The position numbers were made by a program, and so were the translations under genes. Positions 34,169 to 41,974 of a DNA stretch of 64,000 nt are shown piece by piece. Origin of the DNA: Pseudanabaena cinerea FACHB-1277 (GTDB taxonomy: Bacteria; Cyanobacteriota; Cyanobacteriia; Pseudanabaenales; Pseudanabaenaceae); the NCBI RefSeq assembly GCF_014696345.1, contig NZ_JACJPY010000009.1, forward strand, positions 1-64,000. Direction: 5' to 3'. The stretch's first letter is position 1. The number at the start of each line of letters is the position of its first letter. The notes beneath the pieces are model-generated. The model was not told where the DNA came from and searched no databases. It was given only the letters and a program-made list of their open reading frames with translations.

Positions 34169-34215
34169 CAAAAAATAGAGTTAGTAACCCTAAGTGCTGC
34201 TAACTCTATTTTTTG
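34169..34215 (+). terminator. strong bidirectional terminator after hpf
   Basis: A 16-bp perfect stem (CAAAAAATAGAGTTAG and its complement) with a 15-nt loop ends in TTTTTT. It lies 36 bp after the hpf stop and separates it from queF. Confidence 0.9.
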
Positions 34216-34282
34216 CGTCTATTATAAAGATATATTATAGGCATTTAGTATTAAGTAAGCCTAAAAAAACAATATATGCGTC

Positions 34283-34301
34283 ACCTGCTACCGCAGGTAG
34301 C
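34283..34301 (+). promoter_or_regulatory. two mutually exclusive short hairpins in the queF leader
   Basis: ACCTGC-TACC-GCAGGT (34283-34298) and GCTACC-GCA-GGTAGC (34287-34301) overlap, so only one can form at a time. They lie about 85-100 bp before the queF ATG. This could be a switch or chance; no riboswitch consensus was seen. Confidence 0.3.
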
Positions 34302-34384
34302 CCATGTTCTGGTTTTAGATTTTAACTATATCCATAACCCTAAAAACAAACAAAAAGTAAATACAAAGTAAACAAAAAGCAAAC

Positions 34385-34774
34385 ATGACTGTTAAGTACG
34401 GCGAACAGGCGATCTCAGAAGCCACCCTGACCACATTTCCCAACCCTCGCATCGGTAGAGACTATACTGTGCAAATCACCTTGCCAGAATTTACCTGCAA
34501 ATGTCCGTTTTCTGGCTATCCCGACTTCGCCACAATTTATATTACCTATACCCCAAATTTAGTCTTAGTCGAGCTCAAAGCGATCAAACTTTACATTAAT
34601 AGTTACCGCGATCGCTTTATTTCCCATGAAGAAACAGTTAATCAAGTTCTGGATGATTTCGTTAAAGCAGGCGATCCGCTCCGAGTCAATGTCAAGGGAG
34701 ACTTTAGCCCCCGTGGCAATGTGCATACAGTGGTAGAGGTAAACTACGTCAAGCCCCAAGCAACTATCTCGTAA
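34385..34774 (+). CDS. queF: NADPH-dependent 7-cyano-7-deazaguanine reductase
   Basis: The 129-aa enzyme reduces preQ0 to preQ1 in queuosine synthesis. It is the unimodal (type I) form. The catalytic Cys40 is in FTCKCPFSG, the general-acid Asp in GYPDF, and the E/KLY/SYRDR helix in VELKAIKLYINSYRDR. The closing NVKGDFSPRGNVHTVVEV is intact. It is followed 33 bp later by exbD, which is probably a chance neighbour. Confidence 0.95.
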   Translation: MTVKYGEQAISEATLTTFPNPRIGRDYTVQITLPEFTCKCPFSGYPDFATIYITYTPNLVLVELKAIKLYINSYRDRFISHEETVNQVLDDFVKAGDPLRVNVKGDFSPRGNVHTVVEVNYVKPQATIS

Positions 34775-34807
34775 TCACTACGTCATGACCAAGAACGCTG
34801 TAAATTT

Positions 34808-35242
34808 ATGAAAATACGCAAAAAGTATCAAACATCAAACAACGCCCAAATCGATTTAACTGCTTTGTTAGATGTGGTATTTTCAGTTTTGGCGTTTTTT
34901 ATCCTCGTGTCGGCCGCATTAACTGTTCCTAGCAGCATTGGTGTGGATCTGCCCATTCGCGATCGCAACCCTCAAACAGGGAATACCGATGATGGCATTA
35001 AACCAGAAAATATATTTATGATTACGCTTAATAATTCTGGACAAATGTTAGCCGATGGCAAACCCATTACCAATCAAAAGCTAGAGCAGGACATTCGCAA
35101 CTTTTTGTCGAGATCTGATCAAGGTGTAGTGGTATTAACTGCCGATAATACTGAGGTGTCTTACCAGATCGTAATTGAGCGTTTGGCACAGCTACGGGCG
35201 ATCGCTGGTAATCGTGTAGCGATCGCCACATCCCGTTCTTAA
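34808..35242 (+). CDS. exbD: ExbD/TolR-family proton-channel protein
   Basis: The 144-aa protein has an N-terminal cytoplasmic tail, one membrane segment with the essential Asp (IDLTALLDVVFSVLAFFILV), and a periplasmic domain ending TADNTEVSYQIVIERLAQLR. This is the ExbD/TolR pattern. It normally works with ExbB to feed proton-motive force to TonB. A TonB-like gene follows 35 bp later, but no ExbB is in this window. Confidence 0.88.
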   Translation: MKIRKKYQTSNNAQIDLTALLDVVFSVLAFFILVSAALTVPSSIGVDLPIRDRNPQTGNTDDGIKPENIFMITLNNSGQMLADGKPITNQKLEQDIRNFLSRSDQGVVVLTADNTEVSYQIVIERLAQLRAIAGNRVAIATSRS

Positions 35243-35277
35243 TTCTGACTAAGTTCACTAGTTCAGCAATCAAAACC

Positions 35278-36510
35278 ATGAGCAACTCCTCACATCCATC
35301 TCTGTTGAACAAACTACCGAATAAGTCGATGCGTCAATTTGCTAATCAGTTTGGCAAATTGATGATCAAACACCCATTTTGGGTATTGGTAATTGGTTCG
35401 GTTGGGCTACACATTGCCTTTGCCCTCCTTGCTCCTAGTCCCCTCAAAAAAAGCGAAACCCCGCGCAATGAAAATATTCTCAAAAATACGCCCATTCCCC
35501 TCATCAAATTACCCACTAATCTGCCAGCTCCAAAGCTAAAAGGTGATAACCCACTCCTAAAAAATCTATTCATCAAGCCCCCTACTAATACCCAATCATC
35601 TAACCCAAAAAACACTTTAGAAAATCCTCTCACTTCCTTTGATGCCAATGAATTAGATGGATTTCCGCCCCTCTTGGGTGGAGAATTGCCTTTGGGCGTG
35701 CCACCCTTATTCAGTAATCCGATTACGCCGCCACAGTTTGTAAAACCACAGCCATTGTTTGCCAACATTCAAGCAGCATTAGGTCAAATTGATAACTCCA
35801 AGCCGCCTCAAAATTCCAATAACTTGCGATCGGAGCTAAAAAATGGACTAAGGCAGCAGTTTCCAGCCCAACCAACGCCATCGCCAACCCAAAATCCAAA
35901 TTCATCTCCTGACAATAAAATTCCTCCCAGCAATCTTAAAAATACAGATTCTGTTGCTAATAGTAAACCCCCAGTAAACAAGGCTCCTGTAACTCGACCG
36001 ACAACTAATGGCAATACTAGTGATCCTAGACCCACCAACGATAGTAACTCAGAGGACTCAACAAAAAACAACAGCCCTTCCACCAATACGACTAACACAC
36101 CAATACCAGTTACAGGCACACAAATTCTTTCTTTCCTCGCCACCGATAGGCGTATTCAAAACTTAATCGATAATAATCGCCTAATTACAACCCAGATTGC
36201 ACCTGAAGAAGCATTAATTCCCAACCCTGAGCAGAGTCGCGAGAAAGGCGTAGCATGGATTCCGCCTAAGGTAAAAAATGTTGCTGGTAAACGCGGGGTA
36301 ATTTTGTATTACTGGATTGTTGCTCCTAGTGGCGAGATTCAACTAGCAGGTTATACTAGCGGCGATCGCGAACTGGTTGATGCTGATCAAGAATTAGTCA
36401 ACATCGTATTAGATACAGTAAAAGACTATCGGTTTCAACCAGTAGTCGAGTCAAAGGCGGGGATGTATCGCCTAGTAACTGCCAGATATACCTTTCCTTA
36501 TCCTTATTGA
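35278..36510 (+). CDS. tonB: TonB-like energy transducer
   Basis: The 410-aa protein has one N-terminal membrane helix (PFWVLVIGSVGLHIAFALLA). A long Pro/Asn/Ser-rich spacer (~60-270) follows, then a C-terminal TonB-type domain (VAGKRGVILYYWIVAPSGEI; LDTVKDYRFQPV). TonB spans the periplasm and transfers energy to outer-membrane transporters. The spacer is unusually rich in Asn/Thr rather than the Glu-Pro/Lys-Pro repeats of E. coli TonB. Next to exbD, it forms a partial TonB system. Confidence 0.8.
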   Translation: MSNSSHPSLLNKLPNKSMRQFANQFGKLMIKHPFWVLVIGSVGLHIAFALLAPSPLKKSETPRNENILKNTPIPLIKLPTNLPAPKLKGDNPLLKNLFIKPPTNTQSSNPKNTLENPLTSFDANELDGFPPLLGGELPLGVPPLFSNPITPPQFVKPQPLFANIQAALGQIDNSKPPQNSNNLRSELKNGLRQQFPAQPTPSPTQNPNSSPDNKIPPSNLKNTDSVANSKPPVNKAPVTRPTTNGNTSDPRPTNDSNSEDSTKNNSPSTNTTNTPIPVTGTQILSFLATDRRIQNLIDNNRLITTQIAPEEALIPNPEQSREKGVAWIPPKVKNVAGKRGVILYYWIVAPSGEIQLAGYTSGDRELVDADQELVNIVLDTVKDYRFQPVVESKAGMYRLVTARYTFPYPY

Positions 36511-36635
36511 CCTGATTGACTGTCAAGGATTTCAAACATGTTTGCCAGTCAATTTGTTTATTGACACAAGCTTAGTACCGCAAACTTTTGGAAAATCCTT
36601 GGAAAATCCTTGATAAATTCTTGGGAGATGTTGGC

Positions 36636-36692
36636 AAATTTTGGGATGCGCCGCATCCCAAAATTTCTTTGTGTTTTCAGTCATAGCAAAGG
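36636..36692. repeat. palindromic element: 15-bp stem plus conserved GTGTTTTCAGTC flank
   Basis: AAATTTTGGGATGCG, one base, then its exact complement, followed by CTTT, GTGTTTTCAGTCATAGCAAAG and GGCG. The flank matches that of the next element and of 63634-63661. Confidence 0.8.
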
Positions 36693-36722
36693 GCGACACA
36701 ATGTGCTGAGTTGATTGGTAGT

Positions 36723-36803
36723 ACAGAAATATTTTTGAAGGTGTTGCTCCGTGACGCTTTCAAAAATATTTCTGTGTTTTCAGTCAGCACAAAGCGCTGT
36801 AAT
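36723..36803. repeat. palindromic element: 17-bp stem, 19-nt cap and conserved flank
   Basis: A perfect 17-bp stem (ACAGAAATATTTTTGAA) encloses the cap GGTGTTGCTCCGTGACGCT and is followed by GTGTTTTCAGTCAGCACAAA and GCGCTGTA. With the previous element it fills much of the 581-bp gap 36511-37091. The remainder is AT-rich, with a short direct repeat (GGAAAATCCTT twice, 36590-36611). Confidence 0.85.
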
Positions 36804-37091
36804 ATCAATTGACAACAGTGCTACTACACCCTTACCAATTGATAGCAGTCGTTAAAGATTAAGATGGCAACATCAAAAGTATTTCTAGAATATTTGTAAG
36901 ACATTTGCCAACAAGCAATCAAAAATCATCAAAAAAAGCAATATCTTTTACTTATTTTGGTTTAATATATTTAAGACTGTATAACAATAAAAAAGTAATC
37001 TAATTAACTAAGATTTAGATTAAGAATTACAGATTTCTCTTTACTTGACAGAGAAAAACCAACCTCAAAACCTTCAAACTTTGATAAATCT

Positions 37092-37484
37092 ATGATAGAT
37101 AATGTGGCTACACCCTTAACAGGAAAGGCGCTCTTACAAAAGGCGAAAGAGCTAAGTAACCTACCCAAGCGCGAACAAGCTAAAAAATGTGGGTATTTTA
37201 CTCGTGGCAAAGATGGCATTGATCGGGTGAATTTGACGGAATTTTATGAAGCACTGCTTGCATCTAGGGGATTTGCGATTAATCCAGATCAAAATAAAGA
37301 TGGGCGCGGGCGGGAACCAACTTTCCGTGTAAGTGTGCATAAAAATGGTCAAATTGTCATTGGTTCGACCTATACACGCTCTATGGGGTTAAGTGAAGGG
37401 GATGAATTTGAAATCAAGTTGGGTTACAAACATATTCACCTGATCCAACTATCTAATGATGCTGATCATGAAGATGAGGACTAA
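37092..37484 (+). CDS. calA: cyanobacterial AbrB-type transcription regulator (cyAbrB)
   Basis: The 130-aa protein has the cyAbrB layout: an N-terminal PLTGKALLQKAKELSNLPKRE region, VNLTEFYEALLASRGF, and a C-terminal swapped-hairpin DNA-binding domain (EPTFRVSVHKNGQIVIGSTY; GDEFEIKLGYKHIHLIQL). cyAbrB proteins are global regulators of carbon/nitrogen balance and redox. The C-terminus fits cyAbrB1 (CalA) best, but cyAbrB2 cannot be ruled out by eye. It is monocistronic, with a terminator at 37499. Confidence 0.85.
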   Translation: MIDNVATPLTGKALLQKAKELSNLPKREQAKKCGYFTRGKDGIDRVNLTEFYEALLASRGFAINPDQNKDGRGREPTFRVSVHKNGQIVIGSTYTRSMGLSEGDEFEIKLGYKHIHLIQLSNDADHEDED

Positions 37485-37498
37485 TAGATCTCTGTATT

Positions 37499-37539
37499 AA
37501 TTTATAAGGAGAGCTTGATTATAGCCCTCCTTATAAATT
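37499..37539 (+). terminator. terminator-like hairpin after the cyAbrB gene
   Basis: A 13-bp perfect stem AATTTATAAGGAG and its complement lies about 15 bp after the stop, with a 15-nt loop. There is only a weak U-run, so termination efficiency is uncertain. Confidence 0.6.
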
Positions 37540-37660
37540 GAGGATAAGCTAGAATTGCCTGACCGAGAAATCTACAAATAGTTGAAAACTGTTGTTTGGT
37601 TTAGTTGGTTTGTGTTTGGTTGCATTTTATCAAATATGTGGTTTTACTGAGATAGTGCCT

Positions 37661-37711
37661 GAGCCTTGACATTGAGCCTTGACATTGTTAATAGCCTAGT
37701 TAATAACCTAG
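37661..37711. repeat. two adjacent tandem duplications before tatD
   Basis: GAGCCTTGACATT occurs twice in tandem (37661-37686), followed at once by TTAATAGCCTAG/TTAATAACCTAG (37688-37711), ending 6 bp before the tatD ATG. Replication slippage is the simplest cause; the ribosome-binding region is affected. Confidence 0.8.
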
Positions 37712-37717
37712 ATTTTT

Positions 37718-38515
37718 ATGGCCATACAGCTAGTTGATACCCACGTCCATATTAATTTTCAAGATTTTCAAAATGACTTAACCTTAGTGCGCGATCGCTG
37801 GCTGGCAAATGGGATCACAAAATTGGTACATTCCTGCGTGACTCCTGATGAGTTTGAGCAAATTCAAGCGATCGCCGATCAATTTCCAGAGGTCAGCTTT
37901 GCGGTGGGGTTACATCCTTTGGATAAGCAATTGAATAATTCAGGATGGCAGCCCGAAATTGGCGACCGCATCAAGGAACTAGCGATTAGCGATCAGCGCG
38001 TGGTGGCGATCGGGGAAACAGGATTAGATTTCTTTAAATCTGACAGTAAAGAGGCGCAAATCGCTGCGTTTAAATCACAGTTACGCACCGCTAGGGCGCT
38101 GAATTTGCCCGTGATTATCCACTCGCGAGAGGCAGCGATCGCCACAAGGGAAGTATTACAATCCGTGAATCAGGAAGCACCAGCGCAACCCATACGCGGC
38201 GTGATGCACTGTTGGGCGGGTAATCCTGAAGAAACCCAATGGTTTATTGATTTGGGGATGTACATCAGTTTTAGTGGGGTGGTCACTTTCAAAAATGCCC
38301 ATGACCTTCATGAGTCTGCCAAAATTGTGCCTAGCGATCGCCTATTAGTGGAAACCGACTGCCCCTTCTTAGCGCCAGTACCAAAACGTGGCAAGCGCAA
38401 TGAACCCGCCTATGTACTGCACGTTGCTGAGGGTGTGGCAAAGCTGCGCGGTGAAGAGCTATCGAGTCTCGCGGCGCAAACCACCGACAATGCTTATAAA
38501 TTGTTCAATCTCTAG
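37718..38515 (+). CDS. tatD: TatD-family metal-dependent hydrolase
   Basis: The 265-aa TIM-barrel enzyme has the N-terminal metal motif VDTHVHINF, the [10 protein letters not shown] acidic strand, [10 protein letters not shown], and the C-terminal [11 protein letters not shown]. TatD proteins are 3'-5' exonucleases or DNases; no Tat genes are near. It lies 19 bp upstream of the cysteine desulfurase gene and is probably co-transcribed with it. Confidence 0.92.
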   Translation: MAIQLVDTHVHINFQDFQNDLTLVRDRWLANGITKLVHSCVTPDEFEQIQAIADQFPEVSFAVGLHPLDKQLNNSGWQPEIGDRIKELAISDQRVVAIGETGLDFFKSDSKEAQIAAFKSQLRTARALNLPVIIHSREAAIATREVLQSVNQEAPAQPIRGVMHCWAGNPEETQWFIDLGMYISFSGVVTFKNAHDLHESAKIVPSDRLLVETDCPFLAPVPKRGKRNEPAYVLHVAEGVAKLRGEELSSLAAQTTDNAYKLFNL

Positions 38516-38534
38516 AATGCTCTAGAATTTATCT

Positions 38535-39692
38535 ATGCAAATTTATCTAGATCATGGTGCAACGACACCACCTCGCCCCGAAGTGATTGACACCATGACG
38601 GCGGTGATGCAGAGCCAATGGGGTAATCCCTCTAGTCTACATTGGTGGGGAGAGCGTTCGACTATGATCATTGAGCGATCGCGGTTGCAGGTCGCTAGTT
38701 TAATTAATGCCGATCCTGAAGGCATTATTTTTACATCGGGCGGTTCGGAATCGGACAATATGGCGATGATCGGCATTGCCCGTCAATACGCCCAACCGCA
38801 ACATATGATTATCTCCGCAATTGAGCATTCGGCGGTACGGATACCAGCGCTATTTTTAGAACAAAATGGCTGGGCAATTACGCGATTGCCTGTTAATCAA
38901 CAGGGACAGGTTAATCCAGAGGATCTAGCCAAATCAATCCGACCTAACACTGTCCTCGTATCAATTATCGCCGCACAAAATGAAATTGGCACGATTCAAC
39001 CCATCGAAAAATTAGGACAGATTTGCCGCAATGCCAATGTCCTTTTTCATACAGATGCTGTCCAAGCGATCGGTAAACTGCCCATAGATGTGCAAGCGAT
39101 GCCCATTGACTTACTATCAATCTCTGCCCACAAGTTTTATGGCACACAGGGGATTGGCGCTCTTTATTTAAATCCGATCGCGCACCAGCGATCGCCAGTT
39201 ACCCTAATTCTCGGCGGCGGACAAGAGCGCGGCTATCGCTCTGGCACTGAGTCTGTGGCAGCGATCGCGGGTTTTGGCATTGCCGCCGAACTAGCAGAAA
39301 AGGAATTATATTCTGAGTCCATACGACTCACCCAACTGCGCGATCGCCTATTTACATTGCTTGCCGATATTCCAGAACTAGTCCCCACGGGCGCAACAGG
39401 CGGCGATCGCCTCCCCCATCACCTTAGTTTTTATCATCAAAACTACAACGGTCGGCAATTAGTACGCGAGTTAAACTATGCAGGTATTGGCATTAGTTCA
39501 GGTTCAGCCTGTAGTAGTGGGGCGATCGAGCCAAGCAGTACCCTCCTCGCGCTGGGCTATAGCGAAGATCAAGCTAAAAACAGTATTCGCATCACCCTAG
39601 GCAAATCCACCACCACCGTCGACATCGATTGGACAGCCCAAGCCATCCATCAAATTTTGCAACGTCTCGATTCCTGTCCAGCCAAGAATTAG
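38535..39692 (+). CDS. cysteine desulfurase (NifS/IscS family)
   Basis: The 385-aa PLP enzyme takes sulfur from cysteine for Fe-S clusters or tRNA thiolation. It has IYLDHGATTPPRPEV at the start, HTDAVQAIGKLPID, the PLP-lysine motif SISAHKFYGTQG, and the catalytic Cys in ISSGSACSSGAIEPS. The SSGSACSSG loop marks the class I (IscS/NifS) type. No iscU or sufU is adjacent, so the assigned pathway is open. Confidence 0.93.
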   Translation: MQIYLDHGATTPPRPEVIDTMTAVMQSQWGNPSSLHWWGERSTMIIERSRLQVASLINADPEGIIFTSGGSESDNMAMIGIARQYAQPQHMIISAIEHSAVRIPALFLEQNGWAITRLPVNQQGQVNPEDLAKSIRPNTVLVSIIAAQNEIGTIQPIEKLGQICRNANVLFHTDAVQAIGKLPIDVQAMPIDLLSISAHKFYGTQGIGALYLNPIAHQRSPVTLILGGGQERGYRSGTESVAAIAGFGIAAELAEKELYSESIRLTQLRDRLFTLLADIPELVPTGATGGDRLPHHLSFYHQNYNGRQLVRELNYAGIGISSGSACSSGAIEPSSTLLALGYSEDQAKNSIRITLGKSTTTVDIDWTAQAIHQILQRLDSCPAKN

Positions 39693-39778
39693 CGATGTGT
39701 GACTTTGCCGCACACCGCTAATTCTTGAGTTAGAAGGGAGTAGCTTTAGGGCAAATCAAAATTTGTATTAACCCTAAT

Positions 39779-39953
39779 TTGACATCCTCTCAGCGCTGAA
39801 GCGACTGAGATTCCTAAGACTCGCGACTTAGGTTTCTGTTTCTTCCCATTGCTGGGGTTTCGCAACCGCCTCTACCCTCAAGGAGTTTTTCGGTCTTATG
39901 TTCGCTCCACAGACTTCAGGCTTTAGCCTTCCCGCAAGCCCTGCGGTATTCAA
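39779..39953 (-). mobile_element. 3' remnant of an IS200/IS605-type tnpB with its right end
   Basis: On the minus strand, 39953-39828 reads 41 codons beginning LNTAGLAGRLKPEVCGANIR and ending VEAVAKPQQWEETET then a stop. This matches the C-terminal tail I know from cyanobacterial TnpB proteins. It is followed by the subterminal hairpin at 39789-39809 (CTCAGCGC/GCGACTGAG) and a GACATCC end. In intact elements this stretch doubles as the source of the omega-RNA. The rest of tnpB is missing. Confidence 0.7.
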
Positions 39954-40051
39954 GTTAATTTGGTGGCTAAAAGCTTGGTTATCGCTCTAAAGCAGTTGCT
40001 GATTATACCATAAAAAGACTAAAGGCAATAAATTGCCTCGCTCGTTTCCCT

Positions 40052-40071
40052 CTCAGTGCTTTAGCGCTGAG
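40052..40071. mobile_element. second IS605-style subterminal hairpin
   Basis: CTCAGTGC-TTTA-GCGCTGAG forms an 8-bp stem nearly the same as the right-end hairpin at 39789. It may be the left end of the same element, so that 39779-40090 would be an internally deleted IS605-type copy. Together with the tnpB remnant and the fragment below it accounts for the gap 39693-40227. Confidence 0.5.
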
Positions 40072-40084
40072 TTTCCCACTTACC

Positions 40085-40212
40085 GTATTATTTTTATGAG
40101 AATGGCTATAAAGGTCGGATATGATTGGCTTAGGGGAACCAGACTTATCCCAAGGGTGCAGATCTGAGTCTAATTCACAAAAATAAATTTCCTGATTACT
40201 AACCGCAAACAA
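40085..40212 (-). pseudogene. possible gene fragment cut by the IS605-type remnant
   Basis: A minus-strand ORF (from 40212) reads MFAVSNQEIYFCELDSDLHPWDKSGSPKPII-type sequence, then runs into the IS-like hairpin and on to a stop at 40003. The first ~40 residues look protein-like; the part inside the element does not. I do not recognise the family. Confidence 0.25.
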
Positions 40213-40227
40213 TTCTTCTGCACGGTT

Positions 40228-40609
40228 TTACGATTCACTAGACTGACCTGTTAGCCACCTATAGCCAGCCGCTCGAATTTCTCCCCAGTTAAGCAGAAAA
40301 ATAACTGGCTCATTCAATAAATTTCTTAAGTCGGTAGGCAATTTCTCAACATTAGCTTGTATTTTTAAACCTTCGAGCCAATTCTGCACCCTTGACTCAA
40401 ACTCAATCCCAGCCTGTCCTTTCCACTGAGGATCTGCTGGTGGCAATAGATCTAATGGTAATCGTGATTCTCCCACTACATATATTGCGAACCATCTGAG
40501 GTTGATTTCTAGTTTTAACCTCTACCACCAGCAAATATTCGCCATCAGGACTCTTAACTAAAATGTCAGCACCACTATCTTTTGGGGCTATGGGTGAGAT
40601 TGTTTGCAT
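40228..40609 (-). pseudogene. frameshifted nuclease-like gene
   Basis: The 5' part (from 40609) reads SPIAPKDSGADILVKSPDGE and YLLVVEVKTRNQPQ, a D...ExK pattern of restriction-nuclease-like cyanobacterial proteins. It then goes out of frame. A one-base shift near 40490 gives WFAIYVVGESRLPLDLLPPA and continues smoothly to LNWGEIRAAGYRWLTGQ and a stop at 40228. The joined product would be ~126 aa. A recent single-base indel or a sequencing error would explain it. Confidence 0.55.
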
Positions 40610-40635
40610 AGGAAATACAAGTGTTAAACCCTAGA

Positions 40636-41025
40636 TTAAGGAACCAGTAAAACGGGACAGGGTGAGAGATTGATTACTTTTTGGCTGACGCTGTGTTCTT
40701 CGGGATGTTCATCGGTGAGGCTGATGCCCCGCGAACCCATAATAATCAGATCGGCATTAATTTCATCGGCAAAATCACAAATTACAAAGGCGGCTTTACC
40801 TTCAGAGATTTGGGTTTTCGCCGCAATACCCACCTCTGCAAAGTATGCTTCCACCTCGCTGACCAATTCCTGACAAGATGGGCGATCGCTGCCGTTTGCT
40901 TCGGGGTCAATCACGGACAAGATATACAAAACCGCTTGATATTTTTGTACCAAGTCGATCGCTATAGCGACAGCTTGGCGGGTTTCTTGGCTTCTGTTTA
41001 GGGGAAACAAAACAGTCTTAAACAT
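40636..41025 (-). CDS. universal stress protein (UspA family)
   Basis: The 129-aa protein starts MFKTVLFPLNRSQETRQAVAIA, and has ADLIIMGSRG and a C-terminal SVSQKVINLSPCPVLLVP, the UspA fold. The ATP-binding pattern G-2x-G-9x-G(S/T) is only partly kept (GSRG...HSVSQK), so nucleotide binding is uncertain. Usp proteins act in stress survival. It is monocistronic and lies 26 bp from the frameshifted gene's start. Confidence 0.88.
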   Translation of the reverse strand: MFKTVLFPLNRSQETRQAVAIAIDLVQKYQAVLYILSVIDPEANGSDRPSCQELVSEVEAYFAEVGIAAKTQISEGKAAFVICDFADEINADLIIMGSRGISLTDEHPEEHSVSQKVINLSPCPVLLVP

Positions 41026-41136
41026 AATTCCTACCTAGCGTGACATGAGATATCAATGTCTATATTTTACGGATCTTTAGTACTCTCTGTGAGTAAAGCG
41101 ATCAAGATTCTTTGCACTACGGTACTAAAATATTGA

Positions 41137-41219
41137 TATAGCTGTCGCCAAATGTATTAGGACATGAAACCCAAGAATTGGCTGGTGACGCAGAGTATTG
41201 CTAGCCAATTCTTGGGTTT
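41137..41219. repeat. MITE-like palindromic element (ATAGCTGT...TTAGGACA type)
   Basis: TATAGCTGTCGCCAAATG, then TATTAGGACATG, precede a 17-bp perfect stem (AAACCCAAGAATTGGCT) with a 19-nt loop that starts GGTG and ends GCT. On the far side GACCTAGGACGAATGACTAT partly mirrors the leader. The leader also occurs after argH (13392-13427). It lies upstream of ridA. Confidence 0.7.
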
Positions 41220-41299
41220 TGATTTGACCTAGGACGAATGACTATAGTTATACTGACATTCGCGATTTGGTATCACACATTAAGAGAATCAGTCAAAAA

Positions 41300-41692
41300 A
41301 TGAGTCAAAAAGAAGTAATTTGTAGCGCTAATGCCCCTGAACCCGTTGGTCCTTATAATCAGGCGATCGCCGTGCCTGCAACTAGCAAGTTAATATTCAT
41401 GGCGGGGCAGATCGCGATCGATCCTGCGGTCGGCAAAATTGTGGCAACCACAGTCGAAGCGCAGGCGGAACAGGTAATTAAGAATATTCAGGCGGTTTTG
41501 ACTGAAGCAGGTGCAGATATTACCAATGTGATTAAAACCACTGTGTTTCTGGCGGATATGGCAGATTTCCCCAAGGTCAATGCCATTTACGGTAAGTATT
41601 TTCTTGCGCCGTTTCCTGCTCGCTCCACAGTGCAGGTAGCACGTCTGCCCCTTGATGCCCTTGTCGAAATTGAGTGCATTGTGGCGATCTAA
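41300..41692 (+). CDS. ridA: RidA-family reactive intermediate deaminase
   Basis: The protein of ~130 aa from ATG 41300 (preferred to a non-ATG start at 41267) has PEPVGPYNQAIAV, IFMAGQIAIDP, a TTVFLADMADFPKVNAIY segment, and PARSTVQVARLPLDALVEIECIV, which includes the Arg used for imine hydrolysis. RidA clears 2-aminoacrylate-type enamines that damage PLP enzymes. It is soluble and trimeric in the family. Confidence 0.93.
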   Translation: MSQKEVICSANAPEPVGPYNQAIAVPATSKLIFMAGQIAIDPAVGKIVATTVEAQAEQVIKNIQAVLTEAGADITNVIKTTVFLADMADFPKVNAIYGKYFLAPFPARSTVQVARLPLDALVEIECIVAI

Positions 41693-41741
41693 AATTTCTC
41701 CGTATTACGCAAAACCTCAGATAGAAAATATGGATTTGATG

Positions 41742-41772
41742 GTTTGCAAGTTGTCCTTGACAACTTGCAAAC
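41742..41772 (+). terminator. 14-bp hairpin after ridA
   Basis: GTTTGCAAGTTGTC and its exact complement with a CTT loop lie 49 bp after the ridA stop. No U-tract follows. The remaining DNA to 41974 holds no convincing gene. Confidence 0.5.
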
Positions 41773-41974
41773 TGCGATAGAAATTAATTTTGAGCCATTG
41801 ATGTCTAATCCTCTTTTGGGAAGGATTTGGGCGATCGCTGGTCGATTGATTTTTGAGAAGACGATCGCTATATCCTGCTATACTTTTGCGAATCGTGGGA
41901 CTTGGCGTTATGCTTGGATTACTAGGTAGCGATCGCTATCCTGACACCAAAAAACTACCTAAAAACAAAAATAT

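Noticed and set aside
34134-34384. preQ1 riboswitch upstream of queF
   Set aside because: I looked for the preQ1-I stem, ACCC-type loop and A-rich tail; no arrangement fits the consensus.
41744-41929. 61-aa plus-strand ORF after ridA
   Set aside because: It begins within a hairpin, spans HIP1 sites and shows no protein-like pattern.
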